Below are positions 1 to 16,155 of a stretch of 16,955 bases of DNA, one piece after another. This stretch comes from Isohypsibius dastychi (Eukaryota; Tardigrada; Eutardigrada; Parachela; Isohypsibiidae): contig JAQIWT010000634.1 of assembly GCA_034696485.1 (NCBI GenBank), positions 1-16,955 on the forward strand. The letters are read 5' to 3'. How positions within the stretch are numbered: the first letter of the stretch is position 1; the number at the start of each line of letters is the position of its first letter. The position numbers and the translations under genes were made by a program. Under the pieces are notes generated by a model. The model was not told the DNA's origin, did no database searches, and saw nothing but the letters and a program-made list of their open reading frames with translations.

Positions 1-54
1 CTATTGAAGCGCTTAATACCTGCAATATCTCTTGCTAATTCCATCAATTCTAAG

Positions 55-5302
<5,248 letters not shown>

Positions 5303-5621
5303 CTCGTTCGTCGTATGCTAACTTGTTTTTGTTACACGGTACTTTATGGTTCTCTAAACTTGTTGCTGGTTCCAAAAAAACCACATCGAATAATCATCAT
5401 GTTCCCAACTGCACCAACGCTGTTTATCAGGTAGTTTATTGTGTAGTAACTAGTAACTGATATGTCTGGTCCTGGTCTGGAATTATAAATGTCACTAGAT
5501 GATCCAATTTAAACAAAAAAAACAGTTGAATTTACCAGAAACAAAAAGACTTTGGTATCGAGTGAATTTGAAAAAACTTCTCCAACTCTTTCAAACGTAA
5601 AAACTGCCATTCTAACAAAAA
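5303..5621. other. Convergent 3' intergenic region
   Basis: Only 319 bp separate the two stop codons, so both 3' UTRs must fit here and may overlap. There is a canonical poly(A) signal for the minus-strand gene (5435-5440). On the plus strand no AATAAA occurs; AATAAT (near 5390) and a TATAAA-type string (near 5486) are weak candidates for MTHFD1. An A-rich stretch lies at 5509-5525. No RNA gene or other coding region is seen. Confidence 0.6.
5435..5440 (-). promoter_or_regulatory. Poly(A) signal AATAAA of the minus-strand gene
   Basis: TTTATT on the plus strand gives AATAAA on the minus strand, about 180 nt downstream of the stop codon at 5622-5624. It is the only canonical signal between the two stop codons. 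Confidence 0.5.
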
Positions 5622-8600
5622 TCACATATCTGTTTCCAAGAACAAAGATTGCCTATTAGGGTCGTAGTACCGGAAGGACCTCGGGCTGTCCTCGTCGTCT
5701 TCTGGATAGGTCATCAGAAAATCCGGCTTGACATCGATCGTGCTATCGCTTATCGTGTCCGTTCTCGTACTCGTTCGGCTATTCGATCCGTCAATGAAAG
5801 AAATGTTCTGGTATGTCAGGTCGGAAGGTGTAATATGCGACCGAGCGACACGCGGATAGACATTAAGGATAACCGCGTCATTTCTTGCCTCGAAAAACTC
5901 GTAGTCTGGACAATATTCAGCTGACGAATTAAATGTCCTCGAACTTTTGGCAATACTTGTTGCATCTTCCTCGTCATTTGTTAAAATGTCGATCTTCGCC
6001 GGAAGGATCTGGTTGAGCTTGCTGTTTGAAGGCGTGAGTCCGCCATTGATGCTCATCATGGACGCATAAGCCAGACTGCTTCGACTCTTCCGGATTGATT
6101 CGCAAATGCTCTGCCGGCGAATAAACGTCTCTTTTTGCCGCTGTTTCGACTTTCTCAACCAGCAACAAGTGAGAACCGCGACAATCAATAGCGCAATGAC
6201 CGCAGCCAACACGACAATCAAGTACGCCATTTTGGTGTGCCACGATTTCGAGGTCACCACGTAAGAAGTATCCCGTTCACAAATAAAAGGTCGCGCAGAG
6301 TCGCAGTCGTCATTATGCCATAGTCTCTGATTGCGAAGTGCGATGCAGTTTTCTGTTGGGGAAGCATAGCTCTTCACCCAGATTCCGTCAGCTCTCCAAT
6401 CAAAGTTCCTCTGCTGATCGTGAACAAATCGTGTTAGCAGGTACTCCAGCTTATCGACGTAGGGAAGTGACGCATTAATGGACTTGCAGAAAAGGTCAGC
6501 ATCAGCAAATGTGGCGACTCCACCAATATAGAGATAACAAGAATCATGAACGCCGACATCCGGGATCTTTGATGTAGAATCCGGTATGAGCTTGAAACCT
6601 GAAACCCAGAATTATTCCATAAGGGATGAATGTTTTTTGAAGACCAAAGCAAACCTGGATAGCATTTTCCATCCATAAGTGATGCATTGCTAGCATGGAA
6701 TGGCGAAAATATAACTTCGTGCAACCATCGATTGTCGCTCTTGTCTCTGATCCGACCGGATACACCGAAATCATACGGCGAACCCCAGTAGTTTCGAACA
6801 GCATTTATGACACCGGGATTAAGTGGGAATAGTTCAGTTTGGTTCGTGACATGCAGATCCATATCACTGTCGGGGTTGTTGAAGACGTTTTCGGTCAAAC
6901 TTTGACCACTTCCGGTAGCGAAAATAGTGGTCCTGTCCTTGGCTTTGAAGTCGAACAAGTTGAGCTCCGGTCTTCCATGTGCGACGTTTTTGATGAAGCT
7001 GTTTCGTTGAACTACTTGGTAATCTGTCAGGTGCACATGGCTGAATCCGTCCAAGAACATGTTGTAGCGGCCCAGATTGAAGATGACTTGGTTTTCCGAA
7101 AAGTTTCCTTCAGTCTTACCTAGAAATTAAACGTACATCACCTTAATTTTATGTCTGTATGACAGTTATCATATTGTCAGAAAAAATTACTGGAAGTTCA
7201 TTTTTTTCAGAAAATGACAAAGGTCAACATTCGAGCAAGCTTACCAAGTACAATATTGTCGGAAAACTGGCCGGTATTGTCGAAGAGAATATTTCTGGTA
7301 ACGAATGCCTGTTGCTGTGGGCTGACACCTCTCCCGGATATCGATAATGCGGAAGACACTTGGTTGGAATAAAAGAGGTTACTACGGATATTAGCCTGCA
7401 TTCTGGTTGCCGAAGTCATCGAACTCGCAACAATATGCAGTCCGCCTTGATTGCCCCAGAAATTGTTGTTATGTATCTCCAGCTGTGGAGTGTTTTGAAT
7501 ATCGACAAAAGCGGCATGATACGACGTGGTGAAATTGTGGAAGACTTTTTCGCCGTTATTCCGAAGCATGCATCGTTCCACAGCAATGATTGGATTAAAT
7601 TCTCCTGTTGTGTAGATCTTCAGACCACCGCGCCGATTCGATGTCATTCTGGATGAGGTGACATTCAATTTGGCTTCCCGACTAAATCCAATGTATGCCG
7701 ACGGCAAAGTGACCACTTCGGCAATGAAGCCATACGTGGACGGATTCGGGGCAACTGTTGTCGACAGATGAACGGTTAGAGTTTCCTTCGAGCTCTCAAA
7801 CGTTTTTCGAATATTATTCGTGGCATTCAAGCGGGCGAGAAATTTGTAGTCCGTGTTATTATACACATTTCCTGAAAACAGACAGTCAGAAAAAAGAGTC
7901 CACACGCGAGTAAAAAAATACCTTCGAAGAGCTCTATAAAATCTCCATTCGGAAGATAGTCCGAATCATGGAGGTTCCACTCTAGAATGCGAAATCCGAT
8001 TCGGGGAGCCGGTCGTTCAGGCATACGGTTCCGTGATCGCATTCCGGAAACTTGGAAGATCTTAACACAGTCACGCCTCAAGGATGACCAACCGTACCGG
8101 AAGAGAACCAACAGCCGCTTTTGAACATATAAAACTTTGTCAGCGCTGCATATATCCACCATGCCAAAAATATTCGCCCCAATATAAATCCCGTTTATGA
8201 ACTGAGCAGTCATTGGTGGTAAGGAGCCCATCCCTGTGCCCAACTTCAACCGTATTGGATCAAAGGTGCTTTGCGAAGCGTCTGACTGAACATCGCTGTG
8301 AAGCAGGAGAATATTTATTCCAGTGAGGACACTCAGCTCGACATCAGCATGATGAAGTACAAGGTTTCCACTCGGATTGATAACGGTGATCCCATTTGAT
8401 GCTGACTGGGAGATTTTCACATGTTCAATCAGTGGATTGCGATTTATAACTTCCAGCGCGCCGGATGCTTGTTTCCCATGCAGCATTCCAGCTCCGATTA
8501 TCTCAACGTTTTCCAAAACAGATTCGTCCGCGATATTATCTTCATCTTCCATTCCGGCGCGACCGAAACGAATTCCGCCCCAGTACTCCTTTTCAGCACC

Positions 8601-11600
8601 CATATGACGTCCTTGGCATCTCATGTAGATAAACAGGTTTTCCATTTCGGATCTTGAGGGTATTCGTACTTCGAGCAATGGTAGTTCACAATCGTGGATC
8701 CTTGCTTCACCACCAAGGCAGTAGAAAGGCCTGATCCAGGTTCGGATGAAACGGAAGTCTTCGATTCTGGGTCCACGCCACACTTGTACATCGTTGCTTG
8801 GCTGAGCTAGGTGCGTGCAAACTGCCCTGGCTTCACGAATGCTGAAGTCACGATGCCAGATGGGGACCCATTGATTAGTTGTGATGTTCAGGATTTCAAG
8901 ATAACCTGAAAAGGTCACCAGTTTAAAGCGGAAGCATTCGGGCATTACAGTACTGTGCTCTCCGAATAAGAAGCCCCCCCCCCCTTGACATAAACCATTT
9001 CCAAAGAAGCCATGTTGAGAATTGATTTTTACATTTGAATTGTGACTTCATAGAATTCGGACACCAAAATAAAAATTAAAAAAATGTCTCACCTTCGGCT
9101 GCGGTCTTTCCACCGAACAGGCGAACACTACCCATGTCGCTAACCGGCTTAATTTGCGACAGGGGGGTTGGAAACCAGGCTCTTTGTGCAGTTGACCGCG
9201 TAACCGGAGCGAATATAACTGGATCTCCCGTTCGACCCACAGCTTTCAGATGTCCAAGAACAAGAATGCCAACGTTGGGAAAGAACTCTACTCGAGCTCC
9301 ACTCTCGATGACAAGTGTTACTCCAGGCAGGATAGTTAGATCTCGGTTCACGATGTAGGGACGAGCCCGTTTGGGTAGAGTAATCGACTTTTCCAGCCGA
9401 CCGCCAAAAACTCCGGCACTCACTTCTGTTGTCGAAATCGTTGTTGAATCTCGCGTGATCAGGGTAGCTTTTGTGTCAGGTGCACTGAGAAAAGGAACCA
9501 ACTGGGCTAAAGCGTAGCAGTTCCAGTCGTCGAAATCGAAAATCTTCTGCTGGATTGTTGTGACGTTCTGAGAACCCCACCAGTTGAACTGTACTTCCAG
9601 TTCCATCTTCAAGCGATCCGTCAACAGACCGGAAATAAACTCATATTTCAGCCCGGGGTTTTCGATGAGATTGGAGGTGACATTGACTCTCTGCAATCCT
9701 TTTACAGCAACAGCGTAAGTATCCGGGTTGGTATCTGGGACAGGACCAACTATTGCGGCATTTCCACGGTTCTGCCGGACATCATTGTGTTTGAAATTCG
9801 CGGGAACCCTTCCAGTGCTAGCCGTGTGACTGGAAATATCAAACTCCATCACAAATTTGCAGGTGTTATCCGCAAAAATGTTGGAATCGATGTTGAATTC
9901 TTTTTCAGTTCCCGAAAGACGAAACATTCCGGTGCCTGGCGGACAGACATTTTTCGTCACTTCGTTTCCACTGAAGTTCATCCGGACGAAATCTCCATTC
10001 ACAACAAGATACGAGTTGCGGTTTTCAGAGATTTTATTTTGTAGGATTTGAAGGGAATGAACAGAAGACGGAGGCAGGTTTTCGGTTGAAGCATAGAGCG
10101 ACTGATAACCCAATCGTCTCAAATGTTCTCGTTCCATCCAACGTGGGTCATATGCGTCATACATTGTCCGGTCAAGAATGTATTCCCAGAACTTTGTTTC
10201 TGATTGTTCGTATTCCAGTCGGAGCATTTCCGCGCGCATGTACTGCTTGTTCCACATTGCGTAATTTCGTTTGCCGAAACTGATGGCAAAATCAAAGGTC
10301 ATGGCTGGACCGGAAGATCCGGTTACGATATTCTTTGTCACTGTCCACTGGTGTATATTGCCGGAAGCTTCGGTGTTCAGAAAACCTAGAACAGAAAAGA
10401 TTTTTTCAAACCTGAAAGGTCATCGTTGACACTGGATTGTTTACCATCTCTAATGAGTGTTATTCCGGCTCCGTTACCCGCGAAAGTGGTGCCGTTGATA
10501 GTGTAACTGATTTCAGCTAACGACTTGAGCATGTAAAACTCGGCACTTTCGTACGATCGATTGACGTTGATCCAGGGCTGGTAATTGACAACTCGAAGCC
10601 CCTCATTCACAGAGTTGAGGATTTGACTGTTCATGATACGAACACTCTCGTTATTATAACGGCGTGGAAATTCATAGGGATTATCGTGCTGGTCCAGTAA
10701 ATCGTAATGAATTGTTTCAACAGCTCGTTTGTTTCTGTTGAACAGGCAGTTATCCATTGAAATCGTGAACTGCTTCAAAGGGTTGTTATCCCGTCGCAGC
10801 AAAGGAGTAAACAAAATCATGATTCCACCCGTCGGATTTGCACCGGCATAATATTCCATAACCAATTTGTAGGAGACGCTTGTAGCTGGTAAATGATTGA
10901 CACGTTCGTCCACCAACCATACTTCCACATCCGCTGCCTTCCGGTCACCATTGAAAATTTTCATGGTTTCTAACAAAATGAAATAGTGTTAATATTGAAG
11001 TAATATCCGGTATAGTAATCACTCAGAGTAATGAGGTCATACCTGTGGTCAACCGCGACGGGGAATTAAGAAGTTGTATTCCCAAAACGTATGCCATGTC
11101 TTTGAGGACCACATCGATTATTACCGACCCATTAGATACATGAGGCTTGGCCGTGGTCATAACAAGTACTTCTTGATTGGCCTCCACTTGAATGGTCATT
11201 TTGGTTTCCGTGTTGGTAATTGAATAAGTGCGCCAGTTGCTCCGTCGCTCCAAAAACGCAATAAATTCTCGCTGTTGATATCGCGTAATTTGCGGATTAT
11301 AAAGTAGACCAGCTCGGCCATTCTGGACAAATTCGGAATCCGTTACAGTCAAGCCAGGACTGTGAGTGACTAGACCGGAACCACCATTCTTCCGGAAACG
11401 AGCTCCTTGAATTAAGTTGTTTCCCGGTTGCAAATGATTGTAGAGTATCAATAATCCGGCATTAACATTCTCCTCAAACACACAATTCTTGACGCGATGT
11501 CTGATGTTGAAATCAATTTGAAGTGCCGATGAAACCGTTTGCGTATCAAAGTCCAAAATACCGGCTCTTCGAAAAATGACGTGATCAATGATGCTCTGTT

Positions 11601-14600
11601 CAGCAGTAACTGGTAACCTCAGTCCAGCCCAACCAGGTTGTCTACACTTCACTCCAACATCTTGCAAATGCGAACAAGTGTGCTCAAATTCTCCGTCATG
11701 CGGACATTGCAACAGATCCCAGTCCCAGTCGTCACATTCTACTTTGCTGTGTAAAATCGGTCCTTGTCCTGGTCCGTAATGCAGCAGGCCGCCCAAAAAA
11801 TCTTCTGGAGCATGAGCCAGACCCAGCTGACGACAAACCACTCCGGCGTTCTTCAAGGTCCAACGTTCGTTGCAGATCGTTCCCCATTGCCCGTTTTCAA
11901 ATATTTCCACACGGCCTTCGTATATGGTGGGGCCGTGGGCCAGGCGTACAAGGCTCTCGTTGGTGAATCCAATAAAATTGGCAGTGGGTTTCATATCAAA
12001 GGTCACCGGGGCTGAAGCTGTTCCTTCGATAACAATTTTACCCTGGCTGAGCATTCCGATGCCTGCGTCGAACAGTAGCTTGGTCCCGGCACGAATAGTC
12101 AAGATGGAGTTTGGTTGGATGATCAAATCTGATTCCACATAGTATTCACCTACAAAAACGGAGTTTTGATTGATTAAATATTTTCATTTCGGAAAGTTTT
12201 ACCTGACAAACTGCCGCTTCTGTCTCCGTACAGCCCACCAACAAGATTGCCTCTAACAACAGGTTTTCTGTATTCTGGTGGTGGTGCAATGGATTCCGGG
12301 TCGATTAGATCAGGCCGGGAAAGGTAAGGCCGAAACACAACATGAGAAAGGTCATATCGATCTTTCCCGCCGAAAATGCGGTCATAAATCATTCGCTCAT
12401 CTGTTGTTCCCCACCAGTTTGAAGTTGCATTTATAAATTTAGCTGGATTCCGCGAGTGAGTGGCGAGCCAAATCGGCGAACGGGGATTGTCCAGTGAATT
12501 CAAATGAACGATTACGTTGCTGGATCCGGCGATGATGACACCTTCTGACCGATGGCGACGTACATGGCCGGTTGCCGGAATGATAACGTTGTCCCGCATG
12601 TAGTTGTAGGCGAACCGCAGACTCTGAATTGGGGAGTTTTCCGTGAGACCCAGGAGAACAACAAATGGTCCCTGGTTGGCGATAAACGAGTTCTCTGCTA
12701 TGTTGATTTCTGCGGGGAGATGGGCGAACTCATCGTGGTACGGATAATCCATATTCTGAATCCAGATTGCACCTTTTTTCAGCGCTACAGGGCAACAAGA
12801 ATCAGCAAATTCAAAAATTAAAGCAAAGAAAAAATATCTACCAGTAAATGTGTTATTTCCAATATGGGCTGTAAGCAAAGCAGCCGGTCGAATTCGAAGA
12901 GCCACGAAATTACTTCCAGCAAAATTATTCCATTCCATCACAAAGGTTGTGATTCCATGGGTTTTGTTCGGTGTGAGACAGCTCCACAGCTCAATTCCGA
13001 CTCCTTGATTGCCGATAAATGATGTATTGGTCACGTTGAATAAACTGTCCGACGAGCAAAAATTTCCGTGTAGAATGCCTTGCATCAGATTCCGGTCAAT
13101 AAAACTGTGGGAAATGTGGGATTCCTGAACCATGGATTTGTAGGGGTATGTTTCATTGAAACTAATGGCGATTCCGCGTTTCCGGTTTTCAACAAATTTT
13201 GACAAGGTGATATTCCGTCGCTCACCAACATAGGTGACATTCAGTCCATCGCCGTAGTTCTTCTGGATAACAGATTGAGTTATGTTGACATCCCCTGTTC
13301 CCCCATCTACATGAATCCCAGCCCGATAACGGTTTTCCTGGACATTTGAGTCTTGGACATGTAATCCACTTCGCATATTCTGAATCGCAATACCGCGTCC
13401 ATGGTTGCTCGAAACCAAGGTTTCCGTCACATTCAAATCAAACTCTTTGTCCAATCCAGCGGTTATTCTGATGATGAACCGAACATATTGTTTCGGCTGA
13501 GCCCGGAAACGAATCCAGACTCTGTTTCCGTTGGTGTTCAAACTTTCAGGACGTGTGTCATTGGTAATCGGAATGGTAACGAGATGGCGGGAAAAATAAT
13601 CTGCGCCGTCTCGGATTTCCAGCGTTCCTCCGTTAGGCGATGAAGCCTCCAGCGTCAAAAAATGAATGGTTAGAACTAGCGGTTCTTCCACGTAAAATTT
13701 CTACAACCAAAATTTAGCATCAGAAAAGATTATTTTGACAAGGAATATGTTGGCACCTGGACACAATCTTCACCGGCGGATGAACGAAATGGCTGGTAAC
13801 CGCTAACGGTCAGCGGATATGTCTGACTCAGTCCAATTTGTGGCCGCGTACAAAATCCAGGAGTTTGCAGTTCGAGAAAAGTATCGTTCTTCAAATAATT
13901 GATTCCGTCGCCGAAATTGTTTTCAATCAAGCATTTGTGTATGGAAACATTGCCGATTGTTGAATTGATTGAAATTCCATTCCCTGTGAATTCATAAACT
14001 GAGAATACGCTCAGACTGAAAGCCAACTTATTCGCACCTTTATTCCATTCAAAAGTTGACTGGATTATCTGCACCGGTCCTGTAGTGTGAGTGATATTAA
14101 TTCCATTCGAAGCCGAATATTTCACAGTGCAGTTCGTAATAAGCGGCGGTGCACCCCAAGCCTCAATTCCAGAAGTGATCTCACCATCCTGCCCGGATCC
14201 TGGGAAGCAATTAGAACTATTAGATATCAAAAGTCGAACAGCACTCACTAGGTCAACACAATACAATAATCCATGCATAAATTAAATACCAACCCGCATA
14301 AAGAATGTCCACGTGATTCAAGATAGAAAGTGTCACGTTGACTTGCAGTGTCCGGCCATAAGGGAATTGCGTGGTATAGGTGGCATTCATAAACTTTATT
14401 CCCATCCAGTGTCTGCGTTGAATGGCAGGAGAGTGGCGTAAACATTGAATTGACATGTCCGGATGACCCTCTACGAAGCAAATTAAAGTAATTAATCAAA
14501 AGTATGTCGGAAATGAGAGCGTGGGCGTAAAGACGGAAAATGACCCTTTCGGCTACTGCATTTGAACCTGCAATTTTCTAGCCGGCTACCCGTTTCCAGA

Positions 14601-16155
14601 GGTAACTTTCCTTTTGATTATTGCTGAATAAATATGCGATTATCTCCACAGTCGGATAAACCAACTGGACAGCCCCCACGATGAGCACTGATCATTGAAA
14701 GGCGATGTTTATCGTCCCATAATTTTCCATTTACAGCACTCTAAAAGCTTGCTGAATTTGTGGTCAGTATGAGCCTATTAGTGAATCGTTTCATTTCTTG
14801 GAATTCAATTTATACAGAAAATCATCAATCATACTGGCTTTTCAATAACTTTGGGGAAAATCAAGAAACTGGACCAGCTGAGAAATGCCCTAAAAGTCAT
14901 GAGTCCTAAGATAACACAAATACCTCCTACCATGCAAAAACGAGACTTGGTGTTTGGGATAAAAGAAGATGTTAGTCACCGTAACATCCCGCGGTGAGTT
15001 CATTTAGAAATGAATGGCTTGCCGGACTATGGTGCTTTTTGGACAATGGTTTCGCTCAATGTGAGTATGACTTCGCGGTTCACTGCTAATCCCACTATCA
15101 ACACAGTTCATTCCTGACCGACAGGATAGAGACATGTGGTATTCTAGTGGTTGTGCAAGACTGGAAATGGGATGGACATCCTGGGTTAAAAACTCCACCG
15201 GTCAAGCGGTTTTGTAAAACAAAAAATGTTCTTCTGGTACACTATAATTAAATCCCACCAGGTGCATCAAAATTTCAAGCATCCCTTTGCGGATTCAGTA
15301 GCTATTGTCCAAAGAGGTTTTCGTTAAACAGCGATTTTTCTGAAAAGAAATCTTTAAAAAAAATGTTAGAAATAAATGCTAGGAATGATTTTTAAGAAAT
15401 GTTAAAAAAATTCAGGGTTAATGTGGATTGGTTACATTTTAATTAACGTGAGTTAGAGCCGTCTGGAAATTTAGATACTGTAATCGTTTGTGGTATTCCG
15501 TCATTAAGAATAATATTACTGTATTGATCTCAAAATGACCAAGTGAGCATTTGAATTTCTCCTTTTGTCACACATTATTTACTCACCACATATATTATGG
15601 CTAATTTGGGCACTGCCGTAATCAACGCATTGTGTCAAACTGGATTCAAGTCCGGAGCATTTCGGTCGTGGAATCGCCATATAGTCAGTATCGTTGACAT
15701 GCTCGACCCAGGCGTCAAATACTCCATCAGAAAATCCCATCTGGACACAGGCTACTCGAATATCCTCAGCTGTCCAGCTAAAATAAATGAAAGCTTATAA
15801 AGAATGCGAGTATTATTATCATTTTTCACTCGGTCCATTCATTCGTTCTGGACGTGCGTACAAAGATAAGCAGACATGATGAAAGAGCTGACAACTCCGT
15901 TCATCATCACTTATTGTGAGGATGCGCTGGAAAGTAGACAATTAAAACTTACTTATAATGCGCACACAGGCTTCTCCATTTTCCTTTGTGATGCAGCTGA
16001 ACTTGACCGTGACCGGGATTCCGCCATCCGCGCACGAGACGAATGTCACGTTCGAAATTTAAAATCGGATCATTAAAACCCGTTGATGTTGTGAGATCAG
16101 ATGAGATGATTGGGGCAAGCGACGAGGTCATTACGATACGCCGCTGGGATTCACC
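5622..16155 (-). CDS. bark: Anakonda/Bark beetle-like triple-repeat junction protein (5' partial, 14 exons seen)
   Basis: Large type I membrane protein. The Drosophila family member organises tricellular occluding junctions in epithelia. Exons on the minus strand: 16155-15953, 15777-15587, 15143-15084 (3' end uncertain), 14470-14294, 14199-13757, 13700-12842, 12784-12203, 12149-11043, 10969-10445, 10385-9093, 8905-7922, 7871-7245, 7119-6655, 6598-5622. All phases agree and sum to 2,830 residues plus stop. Residues counted from 16155: SRCR 1 ~39-140, SRCR 2 ~905-1010, SRCR 3 ~1802-1908, each followed by a beta-helix region with many Asn-X-Ser/Thr sites; C-type lectin-like domain ~2525-2611; transmembrane helix ~2629-2651; cytoplasmic tail to 2830. 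The first exon seen follows a clear TTTGCAG acceptor in phase 0 and has no signal peptide, so the start codon lies further upstream. Length and domain order match the family; identity as a strict ortholog is inferred. Confidence 0.92.
6159..6227 (-). other. Transmembrane helix of the Bark-like protein
   Basis: AYLIVVLAAVIALLIVAVL and the following CCW form one 23-residue hydrophobic span, followed at once by RKSKQRQK, a basic stop-transfer. The tail beyond it, about 180 residues to the stop codon at 5622, is rich in Ser, Asp and Arg. It ends ETDM, which would fit a weak class I PDZ ligand (Thr at -2, hydrophobic last residue); binding is inference. Confidence 0.9.
6279..6539 (-). other. C-type lectin-like domain of the Bark-like protein
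   Basis: The domain has CYLYIGGVATFADADLFCK, then SLPYVDKLEYLL, WVKSY, NCIAL and WHNDDCDSARPFICE. This is the standard order of CTLD cysteines and the WIGL/WND-like cores. The EPN or QPD calcium/sugar-specificity motif is missing, so carbohydrate binding of the classical kind is unlikely. It sits directly outside the membrane helix. Confidence 0.85.
6655..9409 (-). repeat. Protein repeat unit 3 (lead-in, SRCR 3, beta-helix)
   Basis: The lead-in ITLPKRARPYIVNRDLTI, GVTLVIESGARVEFF and VGILVLGHLKAVGRTGDPVI parallels unit 2. SRCR 3 is split by a 187-nt intron just after VRLFGGKTAAEG and keeps only four cysteines (AVC, FYC, HDC, MRC). YWGGIRF, ESVLENVEIIGAG and ASNGITVI start the beta-helix. A CUB-like segment follows (CVKIFQV, RILEWNLHDSDYL), then coils in the exons at 7871 and 7119 (RRGGLKIYTTG, HNNNFWGNQGGLHIV), and the unit closes with RNYWGSPYD, as the other units close with NWWG. 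Distances from SRCR 1 to 2 and 2 to 3 are about 870 and 900 residues. Confidence 0.85.
8974..8984 (-). repeat. Poly-G tract (sense strand) in a Bark-like intron
   Basis: Eleven C on the plus strand, so eleven G in the minus-strand transcript, inside the 187-nt intron that splits SRCR 3. Confidence 0.9.
9410..12149 (-). repeat. Protein repeat unit 2 (beta-strand lead-in, SRCR 2, beta-helix)
   Basis: The unit opens with a lead-in found also before SRCR 3: VESDLIIQPNSILTI, GIGMLSQGKIVIEGTASAPV. SRCR 2 then lies in one uninterrupted exon and is the most typical copy: GRVEIFENGQWGTICNERW, AGVVCRQLG, CDDWDWDLLQC and HTCSHLQDVGVKC, six cysteines. PGWAGLRL and HVIFRRAGILDF begin the beta-helix, whose coils continue across the exons at 10969 and 10385 and end at NWWGSQN. 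The helix contains YYAGANPTGG and many N-glycosylation sites. No internal stop or frameshift is seen. Confidence 0.85.
12785..12841 (-). other. 57-nt stop-free intron of the Bark-like gene
   Basis: GTAGAT to CCCTGTAG, length divisible by three and without an in-frame stop, so it reads straight through between two exons. It is called an intron because its ends match the consensus, it is T-rich, and the spliced phase (1) equals that of its neighbours. The read-through peptide, which contains YFFFALIFEF and a CC pair, does not look like beta-helix sequence. Confidence 0.75.
14471..15083 (-). other. Intron of the Bark-like gene, nothing recognised inside
   Basis: About 613 nt between the last short SRCR 1 exon and the exon at 14470 (acceptor GCTTCGTAG). 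The donor end is tentative. The interior was read on both strands; no further domain exon, RNA gene or repeat was recognised, but a very small exon could be missed. Confidence 0.5.
15144..15586 (-). other. Intron within SRCR 1, nothing recognised inside
   Basis: The donor TGTG|GTGAGT (15586-15585) is strong; the acceptor is ACTAG at 15144-15145. The join gives HNICEYHMSLSC, the expected end of an SRCR domain. The interior is AT-rich, with A-runs near 15350-15410. Confidence 0.65.

Larger units (their letters stand above)
12203..16155 (-). repeat. Protein repeat unit 1 (SRCR 1, beta-helix, CUB-like)
   Basis: SRCR 1 is spread over three exons. It has all six usual cysteines: SLC, VAC, KC, QC, NIC and LSC. 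It is followed by HWMGIKF and LNHVDILYAG, the start of a right-handed parallel beta-helix with repeated motifs such as SASNGINI, GNGISI, GDGINY and GDGLNV. The exon starting at 13700 opens with a CUB-like stretch (GGTLEIRDGAD, RVWIRFRA), then further helix coils (RGIAI, AGIHV, NSFIANQGP) and SNWWGT. Cysteines are few outside the SRCR, as expected of beta-helix coils. The splice between the exon at 15143 and that at 14470 is the weakest join of the gene. Confidence 0.8.

Noticed and set aside
10386-10411. Alternative donor CAG|GTTTGA giving a longer exon before 10385
   Set aside because: It is in phase but would leave a 26-nt intron, below any other here; the donor at 10444 gives 59 nt, like its neighbours.
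6655-13757. Beta-helix repeats as a secreted pectin-degrading enzyme
   Set aside because: The helix is combined with SRCR, CUB-like, lectin-like and transmembrane parts, which fits an adhesion protein and not a lyase or hydrolase.
15337-15412. A-rich stretch with near-repeats of AAATGTTA as a mobile element end
   Set aside because: Low-complexity intron sequence; no terminal repeats, target duplication or coding remnant.
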